A program made the position numbers and the translations under genes. A stretch of DNA of 64,000 nucleotides from Ectocarpus siliculosus (lineage: Eukaryota; Sar; Phaeophyceae; Ectocarpales; Ectocarpaceae). Shown in pieces: positions 1-12,253 of this stretch. Every line of letters begins with the position of its first letter. Position 1 is the stretch's first letter. Under the pieces are notes generated by a model, which worked only from the letters and a program-made list of their open reading frames with translations, ran no database searches and was not told the DNA's origin. The stretch lies in the NCBI GenBank assembly GCA_000310025.1, contig FN649746.1:2788797-2852796 (forward strand). Reading direction: 5' to 3'.

Positions 1-3000
1 AGGTCCGGGACTCTCTATCACCGCTGTTGTAAACGACGGCGGAGTTGGTGGCACAACTCTCGCCACCCTTGCAGCTTTCGACGAAGTGAGCCCGGCCGTT
101 TCCGCCGGCCCCGCTCCCTCCTGCGCCGCAACCCGCTCGTCTCGGCTCGGGACATCGGGCCGATGGGATACCCGGCAGCGGAGTACAAGCTTCTCCGGTG
201 TTAGTGTGGGGGAAGTTGGACTTGGACTGCGAGGGAAGGACAAAGCTGGTGCCCTTGGCGAAGGAGGTTTGGAGAAGCTCGCGACGGCTGCGGGCCTTGT
301 GCAGGACGTTGTTGTCGAGTCTCTCCCGCTCCTGCGGATGGGGTGGCGATGGATCGTGCGGGCGTTGCGTTTGTGTGCGTTCGCGTGCCGTCGCCCCTGT
401 GCTGCGTGATTGTGCCGTGATTGTGGGGCGTGCGGGCACTGTTCGACGCCGAATGAGCACGTTTTCGTTTGATGGCCTACTGCAACGGTTTTCTGAACTC
501 GACGACGCACTCGTCATCCGGTCTACATGCAGACCTGTTGGAAGTCTGTGGCGTCGCTGACCGCCTGGATGAAGAGGTTATTCTCCACTCTGCGACGTTC
601 CAGCTTCGCTTCCAGTTCTTTCAGCTCTTTCAAGGCCCGATGGTCGCCGTTCGATTGGGCTATTGCCCTGGATAGCGCAGCGACAGCATCAGGTGTGCCG
701 TGTTGAATGTTGTCCTTCCTTCTTACCTTTCTTGTTCCTGTTGCCAGCATAAAACAGCCTGAGCCATCGGATTTGTGGTCAGAGGCGATGGGTTCCTTCC
801 TTGAACCCGTCGCTTTGGCTTTCAGGAGACAGAGGACCGCTTTTCAATACGCCCTAAAAAAAAAAGAAGTGACACTATTCGTACGAGACGTACGTTGTGT
901 TCAGCATGAATACACATGAACAGGGAAAAATCGAACGCTTCTCGCATTGGCATGCAACGCAGTGAAAATGTTTTCGTGTGAGATAGGCAGTACCGTATGG
1001 TAAGCATAGACCGCATCAGCCGTGACCTACGGCACGAAGAGAAACAGAACATGTAAACAAGTGCATCACGTACTCGACTCGGTTCAAGCGATTGAATGGA
1101 CGTGGGGAAATGCGCATTTGGTGTCGAAAGGGTGTGCCGATTCGATTGTGAACTCTGGATATCTTTCCAAACACTTTCTGTGCGCTAGAGACCCTCACCA
1201 AAGAAGAAAAAATGCCCCTTAAAACCCCAGACAGTTTTTTCATCGGCGCGGCTACTGCTGTTCTTCCTTCTTGGCTGTTTTTCGTAGGCTTTTCCGAACT
1301 GCCTGTTTGTGTTGTAAAGTGGAACTTGCCGAGGAACCACATGGCCATTCGCAACCCGCAAACCCTCGCGCGAGTGTTGTTTAGCTTCCCCGCAAGGGTA
1401 GCATGTGCACAGCCCATGGGCGTCGGCGCACGCACGCTCACGTATTTGCGCCTAGCCTCCTTGCCCACAAGGGTCCCTTTGTCGTTGAAATCGACCGCAC
1501 CTCTTTTCCTCGACATCATCCAGCGCAGAGCTCCTGAACGCGGCTTCGTCGAGGATCTCTTTCATGAGCAATGATCTCCGCTCTATCGCCACCACGGTCT
1601 GCATATCGCTACCATGCGCCTTGCGCGGGGGTAGTCGGCCGTCGAGCGAAGGCAAGAGAGGAGGGGTTTTGCGGAATCAGCCAATGCAAAACGGTCGTAG
1701 AAACTGAGTCGCCCGGAGACAGTGTTGGTGGGGAAATATTTTCTCCAGCTGTCGAGGTCAATGTTGCTACCGGCCGCGGGTTGTTGGCTTCGCAATGTAC
1801 GTGTTCAAACGAGCGCGGGAGAGGACAACATGGAAGACCAATGTTGAGACACAAGTGTGTCAATAAAAGGCGTGATCTTATTGACCCTAGTGCCTTGTAG
1901 GGCCGTCCAAACGCCGGCGCCCTGTCTGTCTTGCGCCACACCCCGCGAGGGAATCGCTGAATTCAAGACACAGTTGTTTTCCAGCGTATACCCTACAGTG
2001 ATGCAGGCTGCCGCTTCAAGACCGTGGCTACACTTTGAAGCAGGTTCCTGTGAGTCACGCCTAGTATTCGAGCGTTACCGTGGTTGTGCAAATATTGTGG
2101 AGCAAACCCCTACCCCCATATGAACATTTCTCTTATATAGACAGCAGATTTTATTCCCTCAACGCTCCTCCAGCTGTGATTTGGGGAGTACGCAGCATGA
2201 GAAAAGGTAGCGTGCAACGATCTACCCTGTCCATCTGCCCGACCCTGCTTCTAGAACTCGAATCCGCCGTAGCGCGTACGCGACACCACACAGGACACAT
2301 GGCGCCAGCACGTCAGTAGGGCGTGCTAGCGGCGGGCATCCTTCCTTTCCGCCTACCTTTTTGACATCTTGGAGATGGGTTATCTTATCGATGGCGCTCT
2401 TTCCGGCGGTTGCCCCCTTGGGCTGGAGAATGGCCAGGAACTCGTGAAACCCTATCTCCCCCGATCCGTCCTTGTCCACTTGCCGCACCTGGTCGGAACG
2501 CGGGACAAATTCGGGGTCGTGTCAAACCATTCGGTTGCATTGGAAAATGTTCCACTTCAAAGAGACAACCAGTTGTACCCTTCGAACACCGTCACGAGCG
2601 TGCGTCTCTTGTTCGCGAGCACTTTCTTACAGGAAGCTCTCCCCTCCGTAGGGAGTTTATAGCTGGCACAGGATGCAGCACTACAACTGACGAGAGTAGG
2701 ACCCGCACTACGACAACTGCACAATTGTTTTTGTCTCGCGAAAGCGCTCCTTCACTGCGGAGCGAAGTTTCATCGTGCGCAGTGCGTATTGAGGGGGGCG
2801 CTGTGGTCATTCTACTAAACAGCAAGGTCGTCTCTAATCGAGAGGATGGACGACGACCCATGAAAATCTGCGATGCTCCGCATACGGCTTTCTTTCTGTC
2901 CGAAGGGGGGCACTTTCTGCCGTGAAGTGAGTCCCTCCAAAGCCAGTCAACATTGGAAGTGTTGCTTGGAAATGGCATCGACAACGTGCGAACAACTAAC

Positions 3001-3958
3001 AAGGCTAGAACGTCGGTCTGTGGGTGTGTGTTGCTCTGGTTTTTTTATGGCCCAGCCGGCGGGATCACCCGGTCCGCTGACTGAATGGCCTAGTAGGCTG
3101 AGTCCATCGAAACGTTCTCACCAGCCGTCCTACTTCCAGGGCGCTCCGCGCAAGGCCGGTACAGAGCAGCGGATGAGACAACTCCGATGAGTCTATCTCT
3201 CCTGACCCATCCTTGTCCAGGCAGTCAAACCTGCAGCAACGAGTGCGAACTGCTCAGTAAAAGAAGTACGATACGTGCCGTAGAGAGACCACAAGTAATC
3301 ACGCTGCCCTTTGCGCCTTTCGTTGGCCTCTCGCCATCGTATCCCTGACTCTTTTATGTCTGGGAAGGTGTTGGTATATGGTGTGAACATATGACGAATG
3401 TCGTGTGCCCATCTTGGAATGATGGTGGTTACCACCAGCAGGCCGTAAGGCTTCCAAGATTTTGGATACAACCGATAAAGAATCGCTAGCACCAAATCCA
3501 TAATTTCATGTTGTCAATAACAAACCTTCTACTTTCCCTCAAAGCCAGGCTCTGGCGGACGCTTTATGAATGAAGTCAGGTGTGTGTCCCTGTCGCTGCT
3601 ACAACGGCATTGCCACACCCAAGCTTCATTCGCACAAGTGATCATGCACACGTTCAATCGGGAATCACGCACGTTGCTGTTTAATCGCACTCCGACAGAG
3701 ACCATGCAAACAAAACCGTTCTCACCACTCCCGCAGTTCTCTCCTCTGCCCCACCGTGAAGCGGTCAGCCCTCATTAGCGCTCTGCGCTTCATCCACCGT
3801 TCCCTCTGGTCCTCGCTCATCTCTTCTCGCAGCAAGGACAGGAAGCGGCGCTTGCCGCCGGCAACTCCCCGCTTCCATTGTTTGCACAAGCGAAGGTTAC
3901 ATTTATCCGTGTTGATCAAGCAGTAACAAAATAAGCGGTAGCAATACAAGCAGTAGGT
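1..3958 (-). CDS. EF-hand protein, partial (3' end beyond left edge)
   Basis: Probable calcium-binding protein on the minus strand. Exons in gene order: about 3726-3958, 3122-3230, 2357-2488, 1501-1598 (or running to a stop at 1452), 535 to about 705, and 226-1. The first three joins are firm: phase fits exactly and joins an EF-hand pair. Loop 1 is DKDGSGEIDSSE (3122-3230) and loop 2 is DKDGSGEIGFHE (2357-2488). Both have acidic residues at positions 1, 3 and 12. A basic, helical stretch with many Arg/Lys/Glu (REEMSEDQRERWMKRR) precedes the pair. Helical, charged exons follow, and then a Cys-containing, Gly-rich exon (CKGGESC) at the window edge. The acceptor for that last exon, a pyrimidine tract ending in CAG at 227, is good, but assigning exons 1501-1598, 535-705 and 1-226 to the same gene is inference. 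The acceptor of the 3726-3958 exon is weak. I do not recognise a named family beyond the EF-hands. Confidence 0.8.
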
Positions 3959-4561
3959 CCTGAGATATTTCTTGTGTTTGACATCACACGGCATATATCC
4001 TTGACTCTGTTGCATTCAGGTTGTTTCTACGTCCGAGAAAGTCTTTAAATTCTGCTTGTTGAGGCCTCAACCTAGTGTTAATGGAGGGGAAAAAAAATGT
4101 TTGCAGTGGTTGAGAGGCATACGCTTAGGCCAGTGCGCGCATCATGTTTTCCAGGAAACACTACATGTATGTTGGACAGAAATAGACTCGCACAAAAAAT
4201 AACTGAGTTGGAAGCTCTCAGGGAACAGAAACATCCCACCAACAAACGGGGGCGAAATATATTCCCCCAACTCGTAAGATGCAAGATGTAGCTTGGGACG
4301 CGCCTGAAACAAGTAGCACACGCCCGAATGATTACTTTCCTCCTCCACCTGCACATCAAACTGCTCATCTGGGGGGGGGTGCGTGGTTGTTGCGGCGCCC
4401 CTTCCCATTGCTGGTGTTTCTTCCCGGAACACGAGATTCGAGTCTGGACCTGAATACCATGTTTTTTCTCCGGGCCCACACTGTTGTCCTGTGCAAGGTT
4501 GTGTGGTTTACGTTATGTCCCTGGACCAACAAAACGAGTGCGCGAAGACCCCTGCCAAATA

Positions 4562-5189
4562 TCGTTGCGCCGCACCAACCTCTCGGTCTGACTTGTAACT
4601 TTCTCTGAGCCTCTCGAGTTGACGATACCCGGCGTCCAGCTTCTCTGACCGTTGTGCTTGTTCTCGCCACAGCCTCGGTCTGGTCATCGCATTTAGGTTA
4701 GCACACGCCTCCTCGCGCAGCGCCGACGTGCTCGGGCAGCACCAGATCTTGACAGGGCCAGTGCCCTTTCCCTGTCGGTTACCTCGACGCTGTTTCCGTG
4801 CTTGTGGCGGCCGACCCACGCCGTTGCCTCGATCATTGCGTGGGCGGGAGCAATGTTCTTCTCCCAACCCCTCGTTGTTGGAGGTTGGAGCAACCAAGCC
4901 ACGGTAACCTTCTCTCGTTTTCGGTCCCATTCCGCCGCACGAGAATGCCGCATCTGAGACGGCTGTGGAAAGACATTTCAAATCGGGAAGTTCTCCGGTG
5001 CTTCGGCTTCCGATTATCGCCGCCTGGTCCACGACACTCGCTGGGTGTCGGTGTATGGCAGGGGTTGTCCTTTCGAATCGTCGTCGCTGCCGTCGATGGT
5101 GTTGAGCCTTGTGCACGGGGGGGAAGGCGATTGTGGGGCTTTTCTTTGCGATTTCAGGGAGACGCCTGGCTGTAGTTTCAGCACATGTC
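4562..5189 (-). CDS. Candidate 5' exon of the EF-hand gene
   Basis: A long open minus-strand frame lies upstream of the EF-hand exons. It starts at a possible ATG near 5189 and ends with a charged helical segment (SEKLDAGYRQLERLRESYKS) before a possible splice donor near 4562. Its charged composition resembles the downstream exons. I could not establish a phase-correct join to the exon ending at 3726, so this may be a separate exon, a separate small gene or chance. It faces the coilin gene head to head. Confidence 0.4.
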
Positions 5190-5248
5190 ATCTCGAGTGA
5201 GAAAACATGCACGTCTGGACATCCGAAGTACTGCTGCTGTGTACGCAC

Positions 5249-5603
5249 ACGTACAACAGATTGCCGTTTCCATCAAGGTTATCCAGCGGTTGTTCGTGAT
5301 GCAGCAGCAGCCAGCGCTATTTTTTTTGTGCTGTACATGCCGTCTGCAACAGCGATTATGAATATGAAAAACCGGAACAGGGCACCATGGGGGTAGGGCA
5401 GAGAATCGATGTCCGAGCAGAATCAAATGCAAGTTTTGCGGTGGAAAACGTGTCGGTTCGGGAGAACCACTGGATGCGGGATGGTGGTGGACAGACTCGA
5501 AAAAGCAGATGACGGAGCCCCACCCCCTCTCATGACTGGCTTACTGCTCCACTCTCTCTGATGTGTGATAAGCGTAGCGTCTAAATCAGTGATATTCGCA
5601 AAG
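5249..5603. promoter_or_regulatory. Probable shared divergent promoter region
   Basis: This gap separates the presumed start of the minus-strand EF-hand gene from the coilin ATG at 5604. Divergent arrangement implies that both promoters and 5' UTRs lie here. I see no clear TATA box or other recognisable motif, so the call rests on position only. Confidence 0.35.
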
Positions 5604-7479
5604 ATGAATACCGTGGCTCTTGCCCCCGCGGTGGCATCCTCCCCACGTCGGATCCGAGTGGTTTTCACAGCAGATGCGGGGTGCGTGCCGAGCTCTAACC
5701 CCACCCTCACCAAGCGGTGGATATTCATCCCTCCCCGTCTCACCGTCATCGGTGACCTGGCACACCACCTCGCGCGGCAGCTCAAGCAGCGGAAGGGAAA
5801 GAAGGCGCGTTCTTCTTCCCTCGTGCTAACCCTAGATGGGTTCGTGCTGCCTCCGACCGAAAGCCTGGATGTCTTGCGCGAAACCGACGTCGTGACGCTC
5901 ACCCTCCAGCAGAGCGACGGACGAGAGCATGGCCGTACAGCCATCGCTGGCAGCAGCAGCAGCAGCAGCAGCACCGGCGCCGGCTCGACCAAAAAGAAAC
6001 AGAAGGCGAGTGCGGCAAAAAAGAGAGGTGGCAACGAGGGGGCTGTGAGCGGTGTCGGGAATAAGGCGGGAGGCAAAAAACGAGGAGCACCTGCCGTTGG
6101 TGCTGCCGCAGGCAGGAAGCGGTCCCACACTGGCTCTCCCGCCGTGGAGAGTAGCGCCTCGTCGGGAAAGAGGCGGAAGGTCGGTTCTTCCTCCACAGCA
6201 GAGAAGGCCAAGAAGGCGGCGAGGAAGAGAACGACGGGAAAGGGCGCTGATTCGGCGGCGGCTACGCAGAATTCCTCTCCCTCCGATGACGATTCTTCCT
6301 CTTCTGGTGAAAGCGCTCCAGCGAAGCGTGGGGGCCGAGCTGCTCCTGGCGGCAAGGGTGCGACTGCTGTCGCCGCTAAGAAACCCGGCGAGCTCTCAGC
6401 AGCAACGGTCTACCCCGCGGGTGGAGGGGAAGAGGCAGTGGCAATGTCGTCAACCAAGAAGAAGAAGAAGAAAACGCTACCGGCGGACGTCCCTACTCGC
6501 GGTGCCAAGTCCACCTCCTCGTCTTCGTCCGACGAGTCTTCGTCGTCGTCACCATCGTCCAGCAGCAGCAGCGGCAGCAGCAGCAGCAGTTCGTCATCCT
6601 CGTCCTCCAGCAGCAGCAGTAGTAGCAGCAGCGAAGAGGAAGAAAGCGACAGCGAGGAGGAGGAAGAGGAAGCCGAGGCGAAGAAGACGACAAGCCGCAA
6701 GGCGAAGGAGGTATGCATACTTATGTTTCCAGTGCGACGCCTATTTTTCCCTCTAGATCCGAGCAAGGGAACCACGCGAAGTAGGTGAGAAGTGAATTTT
6801 TTAGGACACTATTAAGTGGAAAGCCTACTGCTGTAGATGCGATGTGTGCAGCGGTCCGTTCTGGACATGATTGTTTGCGACAGAAGCGTTCTGTTGAGTG
6901 TATTCCAGCTTCTGAAAATACCAAGCAGTCAAATGTCGTGAACCACATTGGACGTGTATCGCGCTCTGCAGCAATATTTTGGCGCAACCAATCGCGCTCT
7001 GTGTGCCCAGAGTTACTTGTCGTTGTATGCATAGCGGTTTCGTCTGTTCATAGAAGAAAAGGGCGTGTCGTTGGCGACCCCCACATATTGCGAGTTGAAT
7101 TTTGTCCTTATGCCACGTCTCACTCGCCTCACACCTCTAGAGATTGGTGTTGTTTCCACCAGATGTTCGGCTGTTTCCTGTCTGTAACCACCTCAACGAT
7201 GGACGGTACATGAGTCATGATTACATTTAGATCGACGTTCCGCTTCCAAGTACACAGATGGATCGCCAGGTCTCAAGTAATTTTTAGAATTTTGTCTTGG
7301 AAACAATCACAGAACACACTAAAATTCACACGCCTGTAAACGTCGAAACGCACATGAGGTTATCTCAATCTCGGGGTAAACACTGCTTGGTCTCGTTCGT
7401 GCTTGCTATACGTGGCATACTTTCGGGCAGGTGGAACCCAATGCTCTCGCCGCAGCAGCAGCAGCAAGAGATGGCGACG

Positions 7480-7512
<33 letters not shown>

Positions 7513-10214
7513 GTAGTGACAGCAGCGACAGCGATGAGTCGTCATCGTCTGACGAGGAGGAGAAGGCAAAGGAGACAATAGGTGCAAAACAAAACGCCAA
7601 GGGAAAGCGATCACCGACCCTGTCGGCGGGAGGGACCACCGGTGGCCGCGGCGACGGAGGGGGCATGCGCGGTGTAGGTAATGCCACACCCAACTTGGTA
7701 CCCTCAGGCAGGGGGGCAGGGGGTAGAGGTAGAGGCGGCGGCGGTGGCGGCGGCCTTGGGGGCGGCCAGCAACACTGGGGAGGACCGCTGGGTCGAATCG
7801 TGGGACAACTCAGGAGACCGGAGGGAGAGAGCGAGAGCAACGGTGGCGGTGCCGCAGCCGCGATAGCACCGTTGGAACCGGAAGGCCGTGCTGGTGGTCG
7901 TGGGGATTCCACGGCTAGAGGGGGCGTGTTTGGCCCCGGCAGAGGCATTGGGCGCGGGGGCATGGGGATGACGAGGGGGGGCGGGGCTGCCGGTGGGGGG
8001 TACGCGAACAAGAACACCCGGCGGCATAGCACCGGCGACACCGCGAACGGTGACGGCGGCAGCGCGAAGAAGAGGGGGCGGGGGGGTTGGAAGAAGGACT
8101 ATGAGGTGATCGCATCGGTGGAGAGCAAGGCTGGGGAAGCGGCGGCGGAGGCAGCAGCTGCTGGATCGGTCGAGAACGGCGACGCTCGGTGAGAATAATA
8201 ATGTGGACGCTCGGTCTTGTACTGCATTGTGCTGCTGTTGTTTCTCGTCCAGGTACAATATGTTTGTCGACTCACGTGACCGCCTTTGACCAAGCCTGGA
8301 ACCATTGACAATATGCGAACCAGCGCAATGTATGGTTGCTCATCCTAGCTTCGTGTGATTTGTTGTGACTCATCCCCTCTCCCCCGCCCCTCCTGCTCAT
8401 TTTCTGCGCCCAGGTACGTCGTCTATGAAGAGCTCCCCACAGACATGCGTCCGCAAGTGTGCGACGTCCTCGCGTTCAAGACGCTATCCCTCAACGAGGA
8501 GACGTGGACACCCGAGCTCTCGCCATACCGGACCGCGGAGGTGAGGTCCGTCCACTTTGCGCGGTGGTATGTCTGCCCGTGCTGCCTCATTTTTTACATA
8601 TCTTGGGTTCCCATCCGCTCGATGTCTTCGGCTTGGGTTCCTACGGTTGGATTCAGACTGAGTGACAGGATGTGGTTGTTGGTGGTGTTGCGGGTTGGCT
8701 TGGGTACATGAGGTGTTTCGCGCTCGGCCTCCGACATCCCGGATCCGCATCGCCTTTAGTTTCTGAGCAAACGTCTTAAACACTAGAATACGAACAGCGA
8801 GGCTTGAAAAGCACCGCGAGCTTTGGCAAGGTGACGGGCTTTCAAGTCTCTCTTTTCTTATTTCGTTCGCTCTCAAACCAATCAGGTGTATTCTCGTAGA
8901 ATATGAAATATTTCGAATAATTGGTAGTGTTTCCGTCGGCCTGCCCAAAGTGGGGTATTGCTATTGGCTCTCACCGAACTTCTGTATCTTTTGAGAAACG
9001 ATAGCCATGTTTGGAATGGGGTATGGATGGTTTTCGTCTGGAATGTTGACGGGCACCCGGGCAACTTGCGTCAACGGTCCCGAAGCCGGAAATCAGTCGA
9101 TGAAAACATTTTTCTGTGGAGTAATCGTGTGCCCAACAGAAAAAAGGTGTTGGATCGAGCGACCGATCACAGGAACTATATTTCTAACCTCCACCGCTTG
9201 TCCGTCTCCTCTTTTCCCTTCTCACGTCCTTCGCCCCCCCCCTATCAAACGGCGGCGGCGGTATCATTTCCTGTTCAGGTGACTGCCTTTGACACTTCCT
9301 CTGGGCTCGTACGATTGCTTCCTGCATCGATCGAGGATGACAACAAGGATGGCGGAGGTGGCGGTAGCGGTGGTCTCGTAAACGGTTGTACGAAGGGCCA
9401 CACAGCCGGCCAACAGCAACAGGGCAGCAGTAGCGGCATTACTGAGTCCAACACCGAGGAGGGGAGGGTACCGACAAGTAATGGGCACAACCAGGGCGGG
9501 GTTAGTGGCAACTCGAAGGGCATGGAAGACCCAGCGGCGGTAGCAGCTAGTAAGGGTGGTGGTTCCGATGGTCGGAAGGAAGAAGAGGAAAGCGGCAGCG
9601 CTGCGCAACATCAGGAGGAACCCGCTGCCGCTGAGGCCTCGCCGGAACCAACAACGGACGGAGGAAACAAAGCCAGGAGTACCAGCAGCGGGAAGGTCGG
9701 CGGAGCGGAGGAAGACCGGGAGTTGCGCGAAGGCGAGGAAGAGCTCGAGTACAGCTCTCTCGCGAACGTCCGCGTCGTGCGAGGACCCTCGATGGGCGAG
9801 CTGGAGAAGCGCAAGCAAGCCCTCCACAAGTGGAACTCCCTCGGTCCCGGGGGCGGTATTCTAGGGGGATCGGCGGCTGGGAACAACAACAACAATAGCA
9901 ACAATAACAGCAACACAAGTGTTGACAGCGCTGCTGCTTCCCCGGCGTCGCTGCCCTCGGCTACCCCCAAGAAGGCTGGACGGGGAGGGAGGGGACGGGG
10001 TAGGGGAAGAGGAGGTGGAGGCGCTTGTGGTTCTGCTAGAAAGCAGGGCGGGAAGGGTAAAGGGGCGTCGCCGAAGAGCGTCGGGAAGAAGCAGGGGGCA
10101 GCACGAGGGACCCTAGCGGTCGCAGGGCTGCTTGGAAAGTGTGCGGGAAAGCTACCGACGGGTGGAGGGGGAGGGGCCGCAGGGGAGGCCACCGCTCCTT
10201 CGTCCGCGGTGTAA
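5604..10214 (+). CDS. Coilin, Cajal-body scaffold protein
   Basis: Coilin nucleates Cajal bodies and binds snRNP assembly factors in the nucleus. Four exons in perfect phase: 5604-6710, 7431-8188, 8414-8540 and 9279-10214 (stop), giving about 975 residues. The ATG at 5604 is the first ATG in this frame. Residues about 15-115 match the coilin N-terminal self-association domain: a ubiquitin-like pattern with LDGFVLPPTESLDVLRETD, compared with the LPPxES...VRDND pattern of animal coilins. A basic stretch with Lys-rich patches follows, then a long Ser/Glu tract (about 300-355). Exon 2 carries a second Ser/Asp tract and a Gly/Arg RGG-type region. Exon 3 and the start of exon 4 encode the C-terminal Tudor-like domain (DVLAFKTLSLNE then WTPELSPYR, joining to VTAFD). 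About 140 residues of low-complexity sequence then precede a block resembling the domain's last strands (LEYSSLANVRVV), so the domain looks split by an insertion. A second RGG box lies near the C terminus. Identification is from pattern memory, not a search. Confidence 0.88.
7448..7535 (+). repeat. CAG/AGC trinucleotide tract inside a coilin exon
   Basis: An uninterrupted run of CAG/AGC triplets encodes an Ala run followed by a Ser run near the start of coilin exon 2. It lies in coding sequence and is a likely length polymorphism. Confidence 0.8.
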
Positions 10215-10699
10215 TCTTGTTTTTTCATGTGCGTTGCACGGCGTGTTTGTAACGTTTTTTGCGGTTGTTTTCGAGCAGCAGGAAAGGAAGGCTTGTGAGT
10301 GCGAAGAGCTTGCGTTTTCGGTGTCTGGACCTTGTGAGGAATGACCTGGGGGGTGCGATTTTATGGTTTCGGTGCTGCTACTCTAGGTGTTCCGTTTGAG
10401 CAACAAATGAACGGGCTCTTGCTGTTGCGCTGGGCTGGAGGAAGTTGACGGGCGCTTGTTGTTTGTATTGCGTCGTCCGTTGCTTTTGCCGGCGATCCCT
10501 TCGCCATGTGACCGGTGTGACTCTGATTATGGCGCAATGCTTGGTCATGGGATGCTCCTTCTTACGAAGAAGGCCACTACATAGTGCAAGGCAATTTGTG
10601 CGCCCCGCAGCAGTTTGCTCAAAGAAAACGTCTAGTGGTATGTATGCATAATGTTGCCTGAATGTTTCCGGCACTGCTAATGTACCTCTTACATGTAGG

Positions 10700-10975
10700 G
10701 CCGGTCGCCACGGTGGTCTAGTGGGTACCTTCGCAGCCTAGTAAGGGCCAGGTCATGGGTTCGAATCCCGGCAAAGATAATTATTTTTCTCACTAAATAA
10801 ATCCTGGTCTCAGTTGGAAGCGACGCGCTGCAAAGCTCGCAAACTAGATCGACTTCATATGTCGCGAGGGAAGGGATTGCTGTACCCTTCTCGCGATATA
10901 AATATCTCAGGCAGGAACCGCAGGAGGAGGTCCAACCCCCCCCTCCTACGTGACCCCGGGTGGGTCGTCTAGCTA
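10700..10975 (+). mobile_element. tRNA-derived SINE
   Basis: The head carries both internal RNA polymerase III promoter boxes: an A box TGGTCTAGTGG at 10714-10724 and a perfect B box GGTTCGAATCC at 10758-10768. Their spacing is that of a tRNA gene. The acceptor stem does not pair and the sequence runs on into an unrelated body, so this is a SINE rather than a tRNA. The body contains a strong inverted repeat (TCGCGAGGGAAGGG against CCCTTCTCGCGA, about 10860-10900). The right boundary is approximate and I found no clear target-site duplication. Confidence 0.7.
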
Positions 10976-11697
10976 GTAGAAGTGGAGGATGTGGGGGCCA
11001 GAGGGGCAGACGACAGAGTCCAATGATGGGTGAAAAAAAAAAATGTAGGACCGTTTTCTTGTATGCATACGCAAGTGCATGCGCGAACTATTGTAATGGT
11101 TTCGCCTTTTGTTTTGTCCTCAGCAATGCACCGTGTGCTCTCCTTCTTGAGCGACGAACACCCACTCATCACCAAGTGTGCATCTTTCAGTTGGGAGGCA
11201 GCCGGCTGTAGTTTCTTGCCTGCGAGTGCAGGAGGAGGAGTGCGAGCGCAGTGTTACAGCGGGAGGTATCGGGGGTCTGTTGGGCGTCGACAATCGCGAC
11301 AGGACTTTATCTCGTCTGCACTTCTGGTGCCTTGATGATGCTGCTGTCAAATGTTCCCTGTGGGGACGATGCAGCGCAGTGCTACCAGATAGATAGTCCG
11401 GGCTCTTACAATCACACGATACGTAGATACGTAGACTTAGGTAGTGCCCTCGGAAGCAAGACGCTCCATTATTTTCTCAGCGGCTGGACACGTACCGCGT
11501 GATGACGCGTATGCATATATGCATATACTCGTTTGCGAGGTCGCATAGGATGATACCGCGCCTCGTTACCCGAGCTCCAACACTCGAATACACCACCCCA
11601 CCACAGAGGATTAGGATTTCAAAAAGTCAAATGTATGTACGTTTTCAAGTAGCCTACACTTCGACGTATTGCATACATGTATCCTTATTCTTTTGAA

Positions 11698-11729
11698 CAG
11701 GTCCAGGGGGTGTGGTATCTTACGCGACC
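11698..11729 (-). mobile_element. MITE right-end fragment
   Basis: About 32 bp match the terminal sequence of the MITE family found whole at 14737 and 33602, ending GCGACC followed by TA. The rest of the element is absent. Confidence 0.5.
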
Positions 11730-12227
11730 TACGATGATACAGACGGTAGGTACTACTGCTAACGTTAAACACTACTGTGCTACAACCTGTGGACTTGCAT
11801 TGATGACGCGCGAGTCGTCTGTGAGCAGGGACCGCCGGTGCTTGAGAGGCCCAATGGGCAGACCACGCAGGCACGCAGGTGATGACGGAGGCCTCACTAG
11901 AGTCCAAGAAAGAAACCATGAATCAGGCATCTCGTCTACTTGTATGTACATCAATGGATATGTGTGTACAGAGTAGACTTGCTGCGGTACAGCTTGATCA
12001 CACAAGTGCTTCAAGACGGCGAGCTCTCTTCAACATAGTCTGCATGTATGTAAACTATACGCATCATCCCTAGCCCAATACGTCTACGCTTCATAAGGAT
12101 CGAGGTGCTCCCACTACTTGATGCCGCAACAATCGGTGCTTGTGCCGGTGTGCGGGTGAGTGACATGAGAGATGCCTACCTTATATGGTATACACAGCTG
12201 GCCGCTGTTGTTGTTCCGTTACATCTA

Positions 12228-12253
12228 TCTGAGGATCTGAGGATCTGAGGAAT
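12228..12253 (+). repeat. 8-bp tandem repeat (ATCTGAGG, three copies)
   Basis: Three head-to-tail copies of ATCTGAGG in intergenic sequence. Nothing else is visible here. Confidence 0.8.

Noticed and set aside
86-560. Plus-strand frames at the left edge
   Set aside because: The minus strand has a good acceptor and a more protein-like, Cys-containing frame; the plus frames lack splice or start support.
5423-6775. Several long minus-strand frames opposite coilin exon 1
   Set aside because: They are mirror frames of Ser/Lys-rich GC-rich coding sequence; the plus frame has the coilin domain and good splice sites.
10700-10780. Functional tRNA gene
   Set aside because: The A and B boxes are good but the acceptor stem does not pair and the T stem is imperfect; a SINE head fits better.
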